A stretch of 64,000 bases of DNA from Deinandra increscens subsp. villosa (taxonomy: Eukaryota; Streptophyta; Magnoliopsida; Asterales; Asteraceae). The notes under the pieces were generated by a model. The model was not told the origin of the DNA and made no database searches. It saw only the letters and a program-made list of their open reading frames with translations. Positions 1 to 10,383 of this stretch are shown piece after piece; within the stretch, counting starts at the first letter, position 1, and every line of letters begins with the position of its first letter. Made by a program: the position numbers and the translations under genes. The stretch covers positions 62,653,775 to 62,717,774 of the forward strand of contig JBCNJP010000006.1 of assembly GCA_039602395.1 (NCBI GenBank). Direction: 5' to 3'.

Positions 1-502
1 ATGGCGTGGTAACCATCCCATGGGTAAAACATCTTGTTTACAGGGGAAACTCTGCCAAATTTTTTCTAGCCCTTTACTTTTCTTTTACATTATCCTTTAT
101 TTGAATGCGCTTTCACACATTGAGGACAATGTGCAATCTGAGTGTGGGGATAGGAAAACAGTTTGGGTAAACCCGGGAACCAAAAACAATTGCTTCGTCC
201 AACTCAAGCTTTACACAAAACTTCCTTGGAAAAATGGCTTCTGTACTGCCTAAATTTTTTTAAAAAATTATTGTTTTTAAAAGAAACGTGTCTAAAAAGT
301 TTTTCCTCCCACTATTTATCAACTCATAATCCGTTAATTTGTAAATACCTCAAAGCTTTGAAGTAAAAATTTTATTGACAAGAGGAAACCAAATTTATTT
401 AATTATGAACTTACACTTTCCCATTTTTCCTTGATAGTGAGAATTTGGCCCTTATAGCATGATCAACTATAAAATATGTTCTTCTTCTTTTCTTTGAGAG
501 AA
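1..502. repeat. Left flank of the CACTA element: retroelement 3'-UTR-like sequence
   Basis: No gene is seen here. Around 110-160 the text has a 'cattgaggacaatgtg ... gagtgtgggg' pattern. I associate this with the region just upstream of the 3' LTR in plant Athila/Tat-type Ty3-gypsy elements; that link is from memory and is not proven. The short open frames in this stretch show no family resemblance. The CACTA element begins at 503, and bases 500-502 (GAA) are its left target-site duplication. Confidence 0.35.
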
Positions 503-1130
503 CACAACGTCAAAAAGTGGCTTTGGCCACGATGTTTTTTAACGCATAGCCACTGTTTTGTAAAAAACGTAGCCAAAGGTAAGAAATATTAGTTTTAGCC
601 ACACATATTTTGTACCCGTGGCCAAATATATAGCCTTTGGACCCTTTTAGCCATATATTTTTTTGTTTATGTGACAACAACAATCAGGTGCAGTGGCTTT
701 AGTCACTGTTTTATAAAAACATGTGGCCCTTATTTATCACGCTTAATAAAGAGTGGCGAAATGCACCAAACGGCCACGGAATTTTTATGATTTTTAATTC
801 GTGTGACCAAAAAGGAATGTATGGCCACGTTTATATAATGTTGTGTGACGGAAGAGTAGATTTTATTACTTAGTAAATTAAAAAAAACAAAACTATTAAT
901 TATATATTATGCGTGGCTAAATGTGAGCAATGGCCACGCTTTTTACTTAGTTATGTGGCTAAAAACTAGTACATATGGTCACTGTTATTAGGTTGTGTGA
1001 CTAAATAGTAGGTTGTGAGTGACATAAATCTATTACATATGGCCACATATATTAACCGTGACTAAATCGTAGCAAATTTTAATTAGTTAGTTATCTGTGG
1101 CGACGGCGGATATACATCATTATTAGAGGT
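503..1130. repeat. Left subterminal repeat region of the CACTA element
   Basis: About 600 bases contain many scattered copies of TGGCCAC, GTGGCTAAA and TGTGACTAAA in both orientations. They resemble the right-end motif set but are not arranged as a clean tandem array. In characterised CACTA elements such repeats bind the TNPA-type protein; that function is inferred here. No coding potential is seen. Confidence 0.6.
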
Positions 1131-1263
1131 CAAATCTTTATCTACCACCTCGAGTTTCGGATATAAATCATATCATTAATTAATTAATTGTAGATCATCA
1201 CCATATACGCCGTTAGATCTCTCAGCTCTCTGTTTTTTGGTTTATCATGCCACTCTCTGAAAA

Positions 1264-1815
1264 TGTGGCATTTGCGTCCTCTGAATGTGGAAGATAGCCC
1301 CGAATACGGTGAGTAATCATCTAAATGACTGAAATTCAATGCTTTAATGTGGAATTCGCGTCTCTGATTTGGTTATTTTTCTTGAACAGGGGAAGAAGAT
1401 TTTAGTCTGTTTACTTTGGTGATCTATCACCTAGTGTAGTTTGCGAGCCTCAATGGTCGGATACAATACATCGACGGGAGGGTTCGCTACTTCGACGAGG
1501 TGGACATTAACGCCTTCTCGTTCGATGACCTAGGTCAAATGGTGTCTAACCTAGGTTATGACTTGAACGATTTCGACCCCTACCTGAGGAAACCCAGGGT
1601 TGTCTCTAGATTTTGGACTTGTTCCATTCACTGATGATCCGAGGGATGTTAGGGCCTTGGCCCTGCACGTCATGGACGAGGAGGTCATATCCATCTACCT
1701 CGATGGAGATGTGGAGGTGTCTTCCTCCTCCTCCTCCCCCTCTGAAGGTAGCTACCCATGGAGAACATGCCGATATGACGATTCAGACAATTTCTCTAGT
1801 GGGAGCATGTTTTAA
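1264..1815 (+). pseudogene. PB1-like domain protein remnant, copy 1
   Basis: A short exon-like stretch near 1264-1308 ends at a GT donor (ggtgagt). A second stretch from about 1390 encodes a degraded 'LFTLVIYH ... GRVRYFDEVDINAFSFDDL' segment. It resembles the PB1-like domain found in many plant transposon-associated proteins, in which an HHGG-type start is followed by a G-x-V-x-Y-x-D-x-x-D core. In-frame stops and a frame change near 1600 break it. The tail is acidic and serine-rich. A better preserved relative lies at 2920-3491 in the same orientation, so the two look like a tandem duplication. The function of the family is unknown to me. Confidence 0.5.
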
Positions 1816-1849
1816 GTTTATGTTGTTTTTTTATTATATATATTTGTAA

Positions 1850-2900
1850 TTAATTAACTGATATCACATCTTTTGGATTATATATGTAATTAATTGTTTA
1901 TGTGTTATGCATCCGATGTGTCTTTTGACTCTTCTTCCTGAAGAATTCTAGTTCATCCGGTTGTCTTCTACATATATTAGGTTGTGTGACTAAATATTAG
2001 TGTATTATAAGAAATTGTATTCAACCACAATGATTTTAATTCACTAGATAATGGGTTTAAATACATGAGAATATCCTATAGACTACGAACAGAAATAACA
2101 ACTTTGGTTATTTATAGTATATATAGTTCATCTGAAGAACTCTAGTTTATCCGGTTCATCCTGAAGAACTCTAGTTCATCCTGTTCTATTACTGAATAAT
2201 TAGTCTTGATCCTGAAGAACTCTAGTTCATCCGGTTATATTCTTCTTCTTCTCTAATGAATAACTAAAATTGATCCTGTTTAATTATAAATCATCTCAGT
2301 CCGCCAAGGCAGTGAAACAGTTGTCTAAAGATGTCATCCGGTTCTGTTCATCTGCTCTCATTCCAAATGAACTCTTCTTTTTGAGGAATTCTAGTTTATA
2401 TGGTTTTGTTCTTGTTAGTTCATACGGTTTTGTTCTTGTTCCAATTTACCGAAGAATTAAAATCTATCTAGTTTATAATTCTTGTCATCCACTATTAGAC
2501 AATCAAAAAATTATAAATTGTAGCAAACAAGGCTTGAACCTGGGTCAGTCAAAAAACAAGGCTTGAACCTGGGTCAGTCAAAAGAAAGGAACAAACTACA
2601 AGATTAAGAAGAACCATTGAGACAAAAGTGTTAATTTGTTATATTTTAACCAGAACTTATTTAATTACTCGCATCACATAAGAAATAATTGATAAAAAAA
2701 AATTGTGTTGCTAAAGGTAATAAATAGACACGGTAAAAACAGGATTTGCGTGGTAAAGGTAACAAAATATACACGGTTATCTTGGCCTGACCTTTCCACT
2801 TCTTCCCACCATAGCTGGTAGCGTGCCCTGTCTGCCTTTAAATTTCCACTTTTTCGCCACCAAAATCTTCTGTACGAACGTATTTCCTGTTCATCAAGAA
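1850..2900. repeat. Non-coding interior with dispersed CTGAAGAACTCTAGTTCATC repeats
   Basis: The motif CCTGAAGAACTCTAGTTCAT followed by CCGGTT recurs near 1940, 2130, 2160 and 2210. It reappears in altered form at 3780-3900, 4080-4200 and 11580-11650. At 2523-2580 a roughly 36-base unit containing GGCTTGAACCTGGGTCAGTC is tandemly duplicated. No gene is supported. Confidence 0.55.
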
Positions 2901-2919
2901 AAAAGACTTCGATCGATCA

Positions 2920-3491
2920 ATGGCTGCCTTTGGTAAACAATGGAGGATTAGGGGTGTTAATGAACCAGCACCCTACTATGGAAAGACTCTCCGTAAGTGT
3001 ATTTTCACTCAACAATGGCTGTATGTTTTTATTTTTAGGGTTTTATGTTTTTTAGTTACTTACTCTCTACTCACTGTGGCGATTTCCACCGGAATGCCGC
3101 CAGCCAGGATGTGTGGAAGGGAAAGGTAGATTATGTCGACTATGTCGACATTCGCACATTTGATTGTCATGATCTGGATCAAATGGTGTAATACCTAAAC
3201 CACACATCGATTGGCTATTTCCTCATTTACTGGAGGATCCCACCTATGTCCATCAAATACGGGCTTGAGTACGCTGATTTCATCACTGCCGAAGTTGTAG
3301 GGGATATGAAACTTCATCTCCAGGGACCAGAGGGGGAGAGAGAGCTGGATGTGTATTTAATCCGGAACAGGGATTCCACATACACCTCCGAGTTGGGACC
3401 GAGATTGCCGCCTGGTCAAAAGTTGTTTCTTGATGACAGCAGCAGCAACTTCTTTAATGATGAAGACTATATGTCGGATGCTAGGTCTTAG
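2920..3491 (+). pseudogene. PB1-like domain protein remnant, copy 2
   Basis: Exon 1 starts at ATG 2920 and encodes 'MAAFGKQWRIRGVNEPAPYY...' up to a GTAAGT donor at about 2993. The continuation has an 'HCGDFHR' stretch and 'VWKGKVDYVDYVDI', the hallmark H-x-G-G-x-F and V-x-Y-x-D-x-x-D pattern of plant PB1-like domains. It is followed by a TAA in frame after 'DQMV' (about 3188) and then an open frame to a stop at 3489-3491 ('PMSIKYGLEYADFITAEVV...'). It is probably a broken gene rather than a working one, because no splice choice I could find joins exon 1 to the PB1 frame without a stop. Copy 1 (1264-1815) is its paralogue. Confidence 0.5.
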
Positions 3492-3545
3492 CTAGTTAGA
3501 TAGATTTTTGTATAGGATCTGATGAAAATCTTTGTATAAAGATCA

Positions 3546-3548
<3 letters not shown>

Positions 3549-3601
<53 letters not shown>
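3549..3601. repeat. (TA)n microsatellite
   Basis: An uninterrupted TA dinucleotide run of about 50 bases lies just after the second PB1-like remnant. Confidence 0.9.
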
Positions 3602-3605
<4 letters not shown>

Positions 3606-3757
3606 GTTTTTGTTAACTTTTCCTCATGTTTTGTTTTGGTTAACCCCATTAACTATATAGATAGATTTTATCTCAATCATTAAAGTTGATTTTATTCTAA
3701 ATTTGATTGTTGCAAATAGATTTTATTGTCAACTGATGTGATTTTTATTTTATTGTG

Positions 3758-4381
3758 AACTGGTTAACCATCCTGGAGAACTTTAGAACTCTATTTTACC
3801 CGGTTCATCCTGAAGAATTCTGGTGCATCTTCTCTCAATACTTATGAACTCTTCTTCCTGAGGAATTGTAGTTCATCCGGTTTTGGTCTTCTTCCAATTT
3901 AGAAGTAAAATTTATCCTATTTATAAATCATCTCATCTCACCATATCAAAATGCCAACATATACTAACATAACATATGAATATATACTTCATGTAAGATC
4001 ACAGTTATGAGTAAAATGGATACTGCTATGATTCATTGAAAATGTGTATGTTATTATAATAGAAGAAAACTGGTTAACCATCCTGAAGAACTTTAGAACT
4101 CTAGGTTATCCGGTTCATCCTGAATAACTCTAGTTCATTTTCTCTCAATCCTCATGAACTCTTCTTCCTAAGGAATTGTAGTTCATCCGGTTTTCTCTTC
4201 TTCCAATTTACTGAAGAACTAAAATTTATCCTGTTTATAAATCATCTCATCCCACCATATCAAAATGCCAACATATATACTAACATAGCATATATATGAA
4301 TATATACTTCATGTAAGATCACAGTTATGAGTGAAATGGAAGTCTGTTATGATTCATTGAAAATGTGTATGTTATTATAGA
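3758..4381. repeat. Tandem duplication, period about 310 bp
   Basis: AACTGGTTAACCATCCTG begins at 3758 and recurs at 4068. Each copy continues through the same series of landmarks (GAACTTTAGAACTCTA, CATCTCATC, ATGCCAACATATA, TTCATGTAAGATCACAG, GATTCATTGAAAATGTG) with scattered differences. A shortened third relative lies at about 11655-11730 inside the same CACTA element. There it is followed at 11818 by a copy of the coding stretch found at 4560. Confidence 0.8.
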
Positions 4382-4491
4382 TGAAAAGTGTATGAATAAA
4401 TTAACTGTAACAACTTATGTTAACATACAAACTGGAACAACTTATGCAATTGTACATAAATACAAGGATCAACTCGATCTTCCAGCCAAGT

Positions 4492-7400
4492 TCATCCGGT
4501 TCCCATCTTGTTCTCCTCTTCAATAGCTTGTAACCGAAATTTGGCCCTGTGAAATAGGAGACTTTCATGATAGGTCCGGGTCATTATTCTGCTCTCAGTA
4601 TCACCAATCCTGACAATATCTCGTATCTCATCTTCAGAAAGCCCATTTAGAGCATCTTCTAAGCTTCCAATTGTCTCGCCATGTTCACTGGTGAAAATGT
4701 GATACATGTCTGTTTCTTTCTTATACTCCTAGTTGGTCACCTGTTTTCTCTTAATTACCACATGAAGCCTGTTAGTTATCATTATTAAATGGATTCGGTC
4801 TTTGTCAGCCTGGCTCCATTCTGGATCTAGAACTGTACTATGCCTTGTGAATGACCCATCATCTCTATAGACTACCAACTTTCCATCCTTATCAACTTCA
4901 AGCGTCGAAACAGGATTGTCAATGCTGCTTTGTGTGGCTTCATCTACTTCCCTGTATAAGTCATCCAAATACATCTTTATCCTCACCATTAAGGATTCCT
5001 CTTGTGAACACGCACCCTTCATATCACCACGTAACTGTATAACATCACCCAACTCATGGTCAGTGAGGTTGTACATAGCTTCTTCAGCTGTAAACTTTAG
5101 TACCTCATCTGAACAGCTGGTTGTGAACAGGTATACTTTGGTTTGATCATCATACCTCCAGGAGATGATTCTTCTCCTTTCAGCATGGACATCTCTGTAT
5201 TCATCCTCCTCATTGATCACTTTTCCTTTTCCCTTCCTAGCCACTGACTTCATTCTCTTGGTGGGTGGTTTTTTTGGTGATTTGGGTGGAGATGAAGGTT
5301 TTCGTGGTTTGTTTAGGTGAGGATATGGAGATGGAAGAGTATGTTCAATTCTAGGTTGTGGTATAAAGGGTGTGAAGTATTCTGTTCTAAACTTTGGTGG
5401 AAGAGGCTTTAATGTTAGAGGTTTAGGATTTTTTTTCTGGTCTACTAGTTCTAGCAGGGTTTCTTCTGGGTTGCTGTGAGGCTAGAGTTCTGTTCAGATC
5501 AGAAAATGCACCTGGTAATGAGGGAGCAGTGGGTTGTGAGGCTGTGGTGGAGGATTGAGATGATGAGAGATGAGGATCAGAGACAGTGTCAAACATTTCC
5601 TTGATAATGTTGATCCTTGGCTTCTTTTGCTGAGTAGTTTGCACAGGAGCTTTACTCTTCTCTTCTTTGAGGTAGCTGAGACCTTCAGGATGTAAGGAGT
5701 CAAACAGAGCATGCATACCAGGTGGCCTTTTCACACCAGTAACTCTTTCCTTCTCAATTTGGCTCTTCCTGATAGCATCATAGTCGTTTCTCGGCCTTGG
5801 CAATTTGCAAGAGTTGATTTTTTTTGGGTCCTCCATCATGATTTCCTTGAAGTACCATTTATGAATCAGCAAGTCATCCTCCTCAGATAGAGTTTGATAT
5901 ATAGTACCTTGATTCTCTTGTTGATCATGTTCTAAAGAGCTATCAACAAATCTCTTTACATTCATCCCCTTGGCTTGATCAGCTCTGATGACTAGGATCA
6001 TGTACATCCATTTGATCAAGTCATCACCCTTCATTTCATCAACCCATGCATCAGTGAAACACTCATTTCCTCTGAGCATCACACTGAACTGAGCTAGGAA
6101 AACCCTATTATCTTCATTCTTCTTCATTTGAATTTTCCTATACTCATTTCCCAAGACCCTTCTGTACTTGTCAACTTTGTCTGAAAGACCTTGCTCTTCA
6201 GCTTTTGTAATTCTTTCTTCTATGTACAGATCAGATCTTTTCCTTGCTGCATTGATAAAGAACATCAGGTCTGCATTGTTGATGACATACTCATAAATAC
6301 CTCCTTCTATGAGTAGTCGTTTTCGTTCTTCAAAATCTGCACTTTCCTTCTGTTCTTGAAATTTCTTTTGTATCTCAGCATTCTCCTTTTCCAGTTGATC
6401 AATCAGAGCCTTTGTTGTAGGATCCATGTCTTCTTTCTGGCCTCTTGTGCTCTGATCATCATTCTCCATGTCAGTGAGACCAGAGATGGTTCTCTCACTG
6501 AGAGAATCATCATCGGCAAGCTTTGGAGATTCATGAGGTATATCTAAATACCCCCACCAACAATTCGCGTATCCGATCGAGTCCGTCGTGTCATGACGAG
6601 TCATACGATTATTTACTTAGATACTTATTTATTTATTTATTTATCTATTTGTCGGTATTCACTCCATCACGTTCGAACGTAAAAGTGATCTCCGGGTTTG
6701 ATTCGCGCCGCTATTCTTCGGTTTTACTCTCGACGCTTTAGCTATCATGTGAGTTTTCATAGCCCCTTTTTACTTAAATGTTTTTGGGGTGCAACATGTA
6801 TCATTTTAGCAAATTCTATTTTTCACATGCGTATTCTATGCTCGATGATTACTTGAAACTTGTATGATTGTTTTGATTGTTTGTGATGAATGATGAACGA
6901 TTGAACAATGGAACGATGAACGATTGAACGATGAACGTAATTATTAGCATTAAACATGTCGGGGTTACGATAATAGATCTATTGGCCTGACAAGCCCACT
7001 TGGCCTGCCTCGCGTGTGGCGCCTTGTGATTGAAAGCCTAATTGTCAAGGGTTGGATTACGTTAACTTATCATTTTTTTATCATTAATCATTTTTATCAA
7101 TTATTATCTTATCTAACTTGTACGCATGTTTTTGAACGTTATCACTAAACCTATGAATTCTCACCAACTATTTTTAGTTGACTCTTTTTATAACATGTTG
7201 CAGGTAATGCGGTTTGATTTGGACATCATCACTTTAGGGTTGCATCGGCTTTAGAGAGACCTTATTAAAATAATGAACCGTTATGCTTAGACTATGTTTT
7301 ATGTTGTTTATCATATGTTGTGACTTGGATGCTATGGTTTGTTTATTTGCTATGAAATGGGTAACTATTATGATTATCGCAACCTAATTTAGTGTTGTGA

Positions 7401-8264
7401 GCTTCTGGACAATCTCCGTGCCCCGACGTATTCCGCCGTCGGTTGGGGTGTGACAACCAGGAGCAGTTTGCTCAGGAGTAGTCCCGGCCTTAGGCATAGG
7501 GTGTGATTTGTCTTTACCAAGAAAAACAGTTTCGTTCACTTGCATGTTAGAAAATGTTTTACTTGTAAAAGATTTTAGTTCAAGATGTTGATCAGAGATT
7601 TGCAGATTTGGAAATTCACAATTGAGAATGTGTTGGATGAATCTGGGTACATGTAAAAGATCATTTTAGGTTTTAGATTTTCCAGCATTCCATCAAATAT
7701 CATTTTTGAAAAGTAAAAGTTGAGCCCATTTACCAATCCATGAAAAGCGGATGATCAAGCTACTGCAAGTTCATCCCACGCAGTTTTCTTGTGAGATAGG
7801 CAGTGGAGAATGGTATGAGCAAGATATCGCCAAACATAGGGTAGTTGTCCCTTTTTGACGGTCGCACAAGTTAAGTCACCCCCATACCTAATTGCTTCGT
7901 ACGTCTTCAAATACAATTCAGACTTGTAATCAGGATCACCTCCTAAATCATTGAATTTCAGATGCTTCCGGATCATTTCTTTAGTCAAACTAATCCTATT
8001 CCCATTGACTCTAGAGTCAATTTTACCAACCCCGTTGCTATCAACAAATTTTTTGGCCGAGTCCCAGAATTCAACAATTCTCTGCTTGCATATTACAGGA
8101 TTCACAGTTAAAGCAAAATGAGTGTTGGATTTCTCAAGGAAATCGTTCATTTCATCAAATAGCTTTGACTTATCAGACTTCTCGAAGTACGCTACAACAT
8201 TGTGTTCGGCGAAGAGCAGTTGAGTTGCCCTTGATGCAGCCTTTCGATTCAATTTGGGTGCCAT
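4492..8264 (-). pseudogene. Broken 'putative plant transposon protein' gene, interrupted by a solo LTR
   Basis: Read on the minus strand, 8264-7755 opens with 'MAPKLNRKAASRATQLLF' and includes 'EFWDSAKKF' and 'ISLTKEMIRKHLKFND'. This resembles the N-terminal domain annotated in Asteraceae genomes as putative plant transposon protein (from memory, Pfam Transposase_32-like). A TGA ends this frame after 'AWDELAVA', and the same frame continues past the stop with 'SSAFHGLVNGLNF', so the stop looks premature. A further coding piece (about 7550-7461) ends at the LTR (6561-7455). Beyond it, 6560-5423 encodes a charged coiled-coil region (390-aa frame with a run of K/E/Q near its start) and a Ser/Pro-rich tail. 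Then 5253-4729 and 4707-4492 carry acidic, helical segments separated by a single stop. It reads as one long gene, now dead. Molecular role unknown. Confidence 0.6.
6561..7455 (-). mobile_element. Solo LTR inserted in the transposon-protein gene
   Basis: On the minus strand it begins TGTCACACCCCAACCGACGG, a start I recognise as typical of LTRs in Asteraceae genomes. It is flanked by ACCAA (6556-6560) and ACCAG (7456-7460), a likely 5-bp target duplication with one change. The far end reads TTG rather than the canonical CA, so it is mutated or the border is off by a few bases. It has no coding region and no second LTR. Host coding sequence in the same orientation lies on both sides. Confidence 0.55.
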
Positions 8265-8269
8265 TTGTG

Positions 8270-8505
8270 AGAAATTAGAGAGTAAGGTTTAGGTTTAAAT
8301 TGCCAATTAGAAACCTGGAGAGAAAATAGAGGGTAACTGTTTTTCGAAAATGCAATTTTATACTAACGGCAGTTCTTCTGGATCACAATGAACCCTAAGA
8401 ATTGAAACATGGGAAGTTATTGGAGTTTGCCCATTTAGTTGAAATTGGGATGGGGTAAATTTTTTATAATTTAATTTGGTTTAGAAAAATATTATTAATT
8501 TATTT
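8270..8505. other. Short AT-rich spacer inside the CACTA element
   Basis: This is the 5' side of the broken transposon-protein gene. No recognisable coding sequence or repeat family was found. A promoter for that gene would lie here, but no convincing TATA position is assigned. Confidence 0.3.
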
Positions 8506-8514
8506 TAATTGAAT

Positions 8515-9600
8515 CCACATCAATTAGGGTCGATTAAGACCGATGAGGACAAATGAAGATAAAGTAGGACCAATTAGGACCAACGAAGCCATGAGGCCCA
8601 ATTAGGGTAAATTGGGGTCAATTTGGGTCAATGAGGATCAATTAGGGTCAATGATGAAGACCAGTTGTAACTAACGAGGGTCGATTTTGCTCAATGTCGA
8701 CGCCTTTGAGTACCAAATATGACCAATTAGGGTCTATTAGGCCGATTGAGGGCCAATTACGCTCAATGAGGACCAGTAGACTAAATTAAGGTCAACCATG
8801 GTCATTTTTGACAAATGAGTACCAATGAGGGCCAGTGAACACTCAGTTAGGATGAATCAGGGCCAATAAAGGTCAATTATAGTCTATTCGGCTCGGTTAG
8901 GTTCAATGAAGATCACCTACGGTCAATTACGACCAATTAGGCTCATTTAGGACCAATTATAATCAATTGGGGTCAATTAGGCCTAATTGACTCAAATTTG
9001 TTGTACTTCAAAGTAAATGGTACTCGATGAGTCTAGTAGGTCCTTATTGAGGCTAACTGACACTAATTGGTCCTTATTGGTCCAATTTGTGCAAATTGCT
9101 CCTCATTAACCCGAATTGAGCCATATTGGTACTTATTCTGTCTAATTGGGCCTCATCGGTCCTAACTGGCCCTAATAAGTCATAATTCATCCTTATTGGT
9201 CCTAATCGAGCATATTCGACCATCATTGGTCCTAATGGGTCCTTATTGACCCTAATTGAACCTAATTGGTCTTAATCGACCATCACTAACCCTGATTTAC
9301 CCTTATTGGTATCATTGGTCCTCATTCAAACTAATTGGCCCCAATTAGTCCTAATTGGTCATACTTGATCATCGATCCTCATTAGTCACTTCCTTCATGC
9401 TCCGTCCTTATCGGTCCTATGAGCATAATCGGCCTTCTCATTGAACTGGCCCTAATTCGTATTCATTGACCATATTAATTGACCATAACTGGTCTTCACT
9501 AAAGTATCCTAAATGACGCTAATTGTCATTATTTAGTCCTCATTGAGTCTGGTTGGTCCTAATTGCTCCTAATTGCTCCTCACCATCCTAATTAGACGTC
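8515..9600. repeat. 1.1 kb inverted array of degenerate GACCAATTAGG-type repeats
   Basis: From about 8515 to 8990 the plus strand is filled with variants of AGGACCAATTAGGGTCAAT. From about 9010 to 9600 it is filled with the reverse-complement form (TTGGTCCTAATTGGTCC). The switch is near 9000, so the block is a large imperfect palindrome made of roughly 10-12 base units. It could fold into a long hairpin. No open frame of note is present. Confidence 0.75.
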
Positions 9601-10383
9601 GTTTAATAATTTTGGAAACAAAATTATTATACATGAGAAATTGACAACATGGCGGTCTTTTCGTATTTTTGTTCTGAATTACATAGTAATTTATCATTTT
9701 CATTTTTGAGTTGTGTTTTAGTAATGTATCCGTTTTTTGTAGTTGTGTTATCACGGCCACAAGGCACGTGTTATTAAAATCTTGTTTATTATATCTAAAA
9801 GAAAATAATAAAATTAATACTAAAACATAATTTTGTTAATTAGGGCTTTTAACTCCGATCGTCATCCAGATCTGCTTAAAGGATCACAGTTATGTCAACC
9901 GTAATTGATGTACTCGTACAATTTCAACACCTCAAGAGGATGAAGCTCCTGCTCAAGCTCATGGAGGAACCTGCAAACCCACAAGAAGAGTGACTTGAAG
10001 ACTTTTACGAACTGGATGATGAAGTTCATCTTCAAGAAGAACCCGCCGGAAGAGCCACGTGGAGACATTTAATTAATTAATTAATTATGTTTATGTTTAA
10101 TTTTAGATTTAATTATGTTTAATATACATATTGTTTATATTAACTTTGGGTTTTATTATCAGTTTGAACAATTCTCCCCCTTTTAATTAAAAACTTTCAC
10201 CAAAAAATTTGAATTTCCCACCATTAGTTCAAACTACACCCAAAATTTCAAACTAAATTTAATTATTATCGATTCATCATATATATACTTTTCCCTCTCA
10301 TTTTATCATAAAATTTCTAGCTAGTTAAACGCCTCCAGCGAATAACCGGGTCTTCTTTCTCATCCATATCATTCACATCTTCC
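9601..10383 (+). other. Interior with a 33-codon ORF and otherwise no gene
   Basis: A short frame from ATG 9892 to TGA 9993 ('MSTVIDVLVQFQHLKRMK...') is followed in the same frame past the stop by acidic codons ('LEDFYELDDEVHLQEEP'). It could be the tail of another decayed accessory gene; the family is not recognised. A (TTAA)n run lies near 10070-10087. The remainder is AT-rich and shows nothing else. Confidence 0.3.
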
